Part shown: positions 22,647-26,214 of the stretch, piece after piece
Position numbering within the stretch: the first letter of the stretch is position 1
Layout of the letters: every line of letters starts with the position of its first letter
Assembly: GCA_047629975.1 (NCBI GenBank)
Contig: JBLHUT010000013.1
Span: forward strand, 1-26,214
Source: JBLHUT01 sp047629975
Lineage (GTDB): Bacteria > Pseudomonadota > Alphaproteobacteria > Rhodobacterales > Rhodobacteraceae
Length of the DNA stretch: 26,214 nt
Direction: 5' to 3'
Made by a program: the position numbers and the translations under genes
Notes under the pieces: generated by a model
Seen by the model: the letters and a program-made list of their open reading frames with translations, nothing else
What the model was told of the DNA's origin: nothing
Database searches by the model: none

Positions 22647-24557
22647 ATGACCCGCCCCCTTACCCCCACGCTGGACCGCGTCGCCGGACCGGCTGACCTC
22701 AAAGGTATGAGCGACACGGCTTTGACCAAAGTTGCAGGCGAAGTTCGACAGGAGGTCATATCGGCGGTCTCGGAAACGGGTGGCCACCTTGGGTCGTCCT
22801 TGGGCGTTGTCGAGTTGGCGGTCGCTATCCATGCTGTTTTCAACACTCCGCATGACAAATTGATCTGGGACGTCGGGCATCAATGCTACCCCCATAAAAT
22901 CCTGACGGGGCGCCGCCGCAAGATCCGCACGCTCCGGCAGGAAGGCGGCTTGAGCGGCTTTACCAAGCGATCCGAAAGCGAATTCGACCCGTTCGGGGCC
23001 GCCCACAGCAGTACCTCTATTTCTGCGGCGTTGGGGTTTGCAGTGGCGCATGATCTTGGGCAATCTACCGGTGACGGGATTGCCGTGATCGGTGACGGCT
23101 CGATCAGCGCGGGCATGGCGTATGAGGCAATGAACAACGCAGGACACGAAAAGCGGCGGATGTTCGTGATCCTGAACGACAACGAGATGTCGATCGCCCC
23201 TCCCGTCGGGGCCATGTCAAGCTACTTGTCGGGGCTTTACGCCAACACGCCTTTTGTCGCGATGGCCGAAGGCTTTGAGGCGGCACTTCCCGGGCCGCTA
23301 CGCGACGGTGCGCGCCGTGCGCGGCAATTGGTGACAGGAGCCGCCGGAAGTGGTGGTACCTTGTTCGAAGAGCTTGGCTTCACGTACGTGGGACCTGTTG
23401 ATGGTCATGACATGCCGCAACTTCTGGCGGTTTTGCGCGCGGCAAAGGCTCGGGCCACAGGGCCGGTCCTGATCCATGCGATCACCCAGAAAGGCAAGGG
23501 TTATGCGCCCGCAGAGGCCTCGGCTGACAAATACCACGGTGTGGCAAAGTTCGATGTGCCGTCAGGAACACAGCAGAAATCAAAGGCGAATGCCCCGTCC
23601 TATACGTCTGTTTTCGGCAATGCACTGACAGAAATCGCGGCAGACGACAGCCGGATTGTCGGTGTCACTGCGGCGATGCCGTCAGGTACCGGGTTGAACA
23701 TTCTTGCCGACCGTTTCCCCGCGCGCGTCTTTGACGTGGGTATCGCAGAGCAACATGCCGTCACATTTGCAGCCGCCATGGCCGCAGGGGGATTGCGGCC
23801 ATTCTGCGCGATCTATTCCACTTTTCTACAGCGCGGTTACGACCAGATCGTGCATGATGTTGCCCTGCAGCGGCTTCCGGTGCGTTTTGCGATCGACCGT
23901 GCGGGGCTGGTCGGCGCAGACGGGGCAACGCATGCGGGGGCCTTTGACATCGGGTTTCTTGCCAATTTGCCGGGCATGGTCGTGATGGCCGCCGGTGACG
24001 AAGCGGAACTCAAGCATATGGTTGCCACAGCGGCAGAATTTGATGAGGGTCCTATCGCGTTCCGGTATCCGCGCGGCGAAGGGCTGGGCGTCGAATTGCC
24101 AGAGCAGGGAAAGATTCTGGAAATCGGAAAGGGCCGGATTGTGCGCGAGGGAGACAGTGTTGCGATCCTGTCATTTGGCGGCCATCTGGGAGAGTGCCTG
24201 AAGGCGGCAGATGCGCTTGATGCGCGCGGCCTGACCACGACCGTGGCTGACGCCCGATTTGCCAAGCCGCTTGATGTGGATCTGATCCGGCAATTGGCGC
24301 GACATCATTCGGCGATCTTGACCGTCGAGCAGGGGTCGACAGGCGGGTTCGGAGCACAGGTATTACACATGCTCGCCGACGCCGGTGCACTGGATCGTGG
24401 CTTGCGTATCCGGACCATGACACTGCCGGATGCCTTTATCGATCATGCGAGTCCGGCGCGGATGTATGAGCAGGCGGGTTTGACGGCGGCGCATATCGAA
24501 GCCCGCGCAATCGAGGCACTGGGCGCAATTGATCTGGGTATCAGTCGCCTTGCCTGA
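22647..24557 (+). CDS. dxs: 1-deoxy-D-xylulose-5-phosphate synthase
   Basis: A 636-residue thiamine-diphosphate enzyme that condenses pyruvate with glyceraldehyde 3-phosphate, the entry and main control step of the MEP isoprenoid pathway that feeds CrtE. His47 (TGGHLGSSLG), the thiamine-binding GDG at 149-151 with NDNEMSI at 177-183, and the transketolase pyrimidine-domain block FDVGIAEQHAV are present. The start is ATG 22647 with GGAGG at 22634-22638; the frame is open 40 codons upstream, but that region contains the puf terminator. dxs after pufX is also the arrangement in Rhodobacter and links precursor supply to photosystem production. The gene ends 1 bp from the convergent dinB stop. Confidence 0.96.
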   Translation: MTRPLTPTLDRVAGPADLKGMSDTALTKVAGEVRQEVISAVSETGGHLGSSLGVVELAVAIHAVFNTPHDKLIWDVGHQCYPHKILTGRRRKIRTLRQEGGLSGFTKRSESEFDPFGAAHSSTSISAALGFAVAHDLGQSTGDGIAVIGDGSISAGMAYEAMNNAGHEKRRMFVILNDNEMSIAPPVGAMSSYLSGLYANTPFVAMAEGFEAALPGPLRDGARRARQLVTGAAGSGGTLFEELGFTYVGPVDGHDMPQLLAVLRAAKARATGPVLIHAITQKGKGYAPAEASADKYHGVAKFDVPSGTQQKSKANAPSYTSVFGNALTEIAADDSRIVGVTAAMPSGTGLNILADRFPARVFDVGIAEQHAVTFAAAMAAGGLRPFCAIYSTFLQRGYDQIVHDVALQRLPVRFAIDRAGLVGADGATHAGAFDIGFLANLPGMVVMAAGDEAELKHMVATAAEFDEGPIAFRYPRGEGLGVELPEQGKILEIGKGRIVREGDSVAILSFGGHLGECLKAADALDARGLTTTVADARFAKPLDVDLIRQLARHHSAILTVEQGSTGGFGAQVLHMLADAGALDRGLRIRTMTLPDAFIDHASPARMYEQAGLTAAHIEARAIEALGAIDLGISRLA

Positions 24558-24558
24558 T

Positions 24559-25812
24559 CTATCGTAACGCACGGCCTTTGAGAATCGCATCGGGTCCGAA
24601 CCGCTCACGGATTTTGTCGCTGGCGCGCTCTGCTTTTGCGCGCCTGCCGGCATCCGGATCCAGCAGGTCTCCTATCGCGTCGGTGCCGCTGGCCGCACTC
24701 AGATCACTCAGCCCGACACCGATCAACCGGAAGGGCCCGCTTTTGGAGGCCTGATCCAGCATATCCCGTGCGCTCCGGTACAGGGTATCCGCAAGCTGTG
24801 TCGGAGCGATAAGCGACGTGCGCCGCGTCAAAAGCACATGATCGGCACGCTTCAGTTTCAGCGTTACGACCCTTCCCGCGATTTCGCGGGCTTTAAGCCG
24901 GTCGGCGACCTTTTCGGCCAACCGCCAGATGTGTCCGTCAAGAAGCTCGAGCGATCCTGTATCCTCGTTGAATGTTGTCTCGTTCGAGACCGACTTTACG
25001 CGGGTGTCGCGCTGCACGGGGCGGGCATCTTCGCCGCGGGCCAGATGCCAAAGCCGGTCACCCGAGGCGCCAAACCGCGCGTTCAGATCCTTCCGGTTCC
25101 ATCGCTTCAAATCTGAAAAACTTCTGATCCCGGCTGCCTCAAGGGTACCCTGAAAGGCTTTCCCGACACCCCAGATCAGGCGCACAGGTTTGTCGTGCAA
25201 AAAGGTTTCGGTTTCGGCCTTGCCAATAACTGAAAATCCGCGAGGCTTGTCCAGATCACTGGCGATCTTGGCAAGAAATTTGTTGTGACTTAGGCCCACA
25301 GATCCGGTGATGCCCAGCTCACGCTCCATGCGCTGGACCAAATGCGCCATCGTCACAGCGGGAGGGACGCCATGTAGTCGGGCCGTGCCTGTCAGATCCA
25401 GAAATGCCTCATCAAGGGAAAGAGGTTCGATCGCGGGAGTAAGGTCGGTCATCATCGCGCGAATTTGACGCGAGACGTCGACATAGACAGACATACGCCC
25501 CTTTATCACTACTGCATCGGGGCAAAGCTTGAGGGCTTGAAACATAGGCATCGCCGATCTGACACCGCGGATCCGTGCAATGTAGCATGCTGTCGACACC
25601 ACACCCCGTCGGCCACCGCCAATGATGACGGGCTTGTCCGCAAGATCGGGTCGATCGCGTTTTTCGACCGAAGCATAAAAGGCATCGCAATCCATATGCG
25701 CAATACACAGCTCATCCAGTTCCTCGTGGGCGACCAATCTGGGTCTTCCACACGACGGGCAACGTGGGCCTTGCTTGAATTGGGTAAGGCAGTCGCGGCA
25801 AAAAGCTGGCAT
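24559..25812 (-). CDS. dinB: DNA polymerase IV (Y-family), with N-terminal zinc-finger-like segment
   Basis: A 417-residue Y-family translesion polymerase. The catalytic acidic residues are Asp41 (HMDCDAFYASVE) and Asp134-Glu135 (SLDEAFLD, 132-139). The fingers, thumb helix-hairpin-helix (VRLIWGVGKAFQGTLEAAGI) and little-finger regions are recognisable. Before the usual start is a segment of about 35 residues with four cysteines in CxxC pairs (Cys5, Cys8, Cys18, Cys21), which suggests a small zinc ribbon. It is not part of the photosynthesis function and marks the right edge of the cluster; its stop is 1 bp from the dxs stop. I saw no convincing alphaproteobacterial LexA box in the upstream 200 bp. 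Confidence 0.93.
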   Translation of the reverse strand: MPAFCRDCLTQFKQGPRCPSCGRPRLVAHEELDELCIAHMDCDAFYASVEKRDRPDLADKPVIIGGGRRGVVSTACYIARIRGVRSAMPMFQALKLCPDAVVIKGRMSVYVDVSRQIRAMMTDLTPAIEPLSLDEAFLDLTGTARLHGVPPAVTMAHLVQRMERELGITGSVGLSHNKFLAKIASDLDKPRGFSVIGKAETETFLHDKPVRLIWGVGKAFQGTLEAAGIRSFSDLKRWNRKDLNARFGASGDRLWHLARGEDARPVQRDTRVKSVSNETTFNEDTGSLELLDGHIWRLAEKVADRLKAREIAGRVVTLKLKRADHVLLTRRTSLIAPTQLADTLYRSARDMLDQASKSGPFRLIGVGLSDLSAASGTDAIGDLLDPDAGRRAKAERASDKIRERFGPDAILKGRALR

Positions 25813-26062
25813 GACACACCGGTTTGAACGTCAGGGACAAGACAGCGTATCACGCTATTGGCGCGGTTCAAACTGTCTGAATTGAAAAGGGGTAACGAGG
25901 TCGGTTGCGAATCATCAGGTTTTGGTTCCGTGCTGCTGTCGGCGCTGTGACCTCAAGGGACGGACAGATTTTGCGGCTCAAACTGTGTTGGCAATGATTG
26001 GTCCCGTGTGAAAATTGAATCATAACATCTTTTGTGGACGGCTGTGCTGCACGATATCACAA
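25813..26062. other. intergenic stretch without recognisable genes
   Basis: About 250 bp between the dinB start and the right-hand IS end. No open frame here looks like a protein and no RNA gene or clear hairpin terminator was recognised. It should hold the dinB promoter. Confidence 0.5.
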
Positions 26063-26214
26063 TGAACCGCGCCCGGTGTCCCGGGGGCTCCAACAGTGGA
26101 GTAGGATTGAGCATCAGGAGCATGGACCTGTCGCGGTTTGGTGCCGCTCCTTTGATAGCATTTACTGCAACAAAGGAGATGAACTACGGGACTGAAACGG
26201 GCGGACGAATTCCG
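26063..26214 (+). mobile_element. left end of an IS3-family insertion sequence (cut by window edge)
   Basis: From 26063 the sequence TGAACCGCGCCCGG followed by CCGGGGGCTCCAACA resembles the terminal repeat and leader of a common Rhodobacteraceae IS3-type element, and a transposase orfA begins about 124 bp in. It differs from the IS3 relic at 1262-2150. The other end is outside the window. Confidence 0.6.
26187..26214 (+). CDS. IS3-family transposase orfA, N-terminal fragment, apparent ACG start
   Basis: The last bases read (start)GLKRADEF, matching the beginning of a widespread IS3-type orfA that in other copies starts MGLKR(A/T)DEFR. Here the first codon is ACG at 26187-26189 where ATG is expected. 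AAGGAG (26173-26178) has the right spacing for that position. An out-of-frame ATG at 26179 sits directly on the ribosome site and is unlikely to be used. If real, the T-to-C change would weaken or stop transposase synthesis. Only nine codons are visible. Confidence 0.5.

Noticed and set aside
25813..26062. LexA/SOS box upstream of dinB
   Set aside because: No GTTC-N7-GTTC or GAAC-N7-GAAC match was found in the upstream region.
1..26214. CRISPR arrays, tRNA, rRNA or known riboswitches
   Set aside because: No regularly spaced repeats and no recognisable RNA gene were found on reading both strands; this was by eye, not by covariance search.
1..26214. A wholly new biological system in this window
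   Set aside because: Nearly all sequence is explained by a standard photosynthesis gene cluster, dinB and IS elements; the unexplained parts are small and listed as findings.

Overview
The window is most of a photosynthesis gene cluster from an aerobic or facultative anoxygenic phototroph, almost certainly an alphaproteobacterium of the Rhodobacteraceae (Rhodobacter/Roseobacter relatives). The assignment rests on gene content and order: crtA-bchIDO, crtIB-tspO, crtCD, crtEF and bchCXYZ-pufQBALMX-dxs match the Rhodobacter-type arrangement. CrtA (spheroidene monooxygenase) implies spheroidenone-series carotenoids. The puf operon ends in pufX, not pufC, which points to the Rhodobacter-like side of the family. 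The species cannot be named from the sequence alone.

Left edge (1-2150): the 3' end of an IS5-type transposase gene, then a gene for a secreted protein with a C-terminal VPLPA-type sorting tail that is interrupted by one in-frame TGA, a good intrinsic terminator, and a decayed IS3-family element whose end lies about 35 bp from the bchO stop codon. The photosynthesis genes therefore start abruptly at mobile-element debris.

Pigment block (2186-15428): a leftward operon crtA-bchI-bchD-bchO supplies the magnesium chelatase of bacteriochlorophyll synthesis plus the last carotenoid ketolation step. The divergent rightward operon crtI-crtB-tspO makes and desaturates phytoene and encodes a tryptophan-rich sensory protein. 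It converges on the leftward crtD-crtC pair. crtE-crtF diverge from crtD and run directly into bchC. All three control regions (crtA/crtI, crtD/crtE, crtF/bchC) carry two perfect TGT-N12-ACA palindromes, the binding motif of the redox- and light-responsive repressor PpsR/CrtJ. At bchC the two are exactly 8 bp apart and overlap a TTGACA/TAAAGT promoter.

Reaction-centre block (15425-22449): bchX, bchY and bchZ encode chlorophyllide reductase, followed by pufQ, pufB and pufA (LH1 beta and alpha), pufL and pufM (reaction centre) and pufX. Start/stop overlaps (ATGA) at crtE/crtF, bchC/bchX and bchZ/pufQ, and the lack of a terminator after crtF, indicate a crtEF-bchCXYZ-puf superoperon. A strong hairpin between pufA and pufL fits the known differential mRNA stability that gives excess LH1. 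Hairpins and an intrinsic terminator close the operon before dxs, whose product feeds isoprenoid precursors to carotenoids and phytol.

Right edge (24559-26214): a convergent DNA polymerase IV gene, about 250 bp with no recognisable gene, and the start of another IS3-family element. Early bacteriochlorophyll genes (bchFNBHLM), puhA, bchEJGP, acsF and ppsR are not in the window. I see no wholly new system here. The oddities worth following are the missing start codon of crtC, the 14-codon ORF bridging bchY and bchZ, the broken CTERM gene, and a conserved leader repeated before pufA, pufM and pufX.
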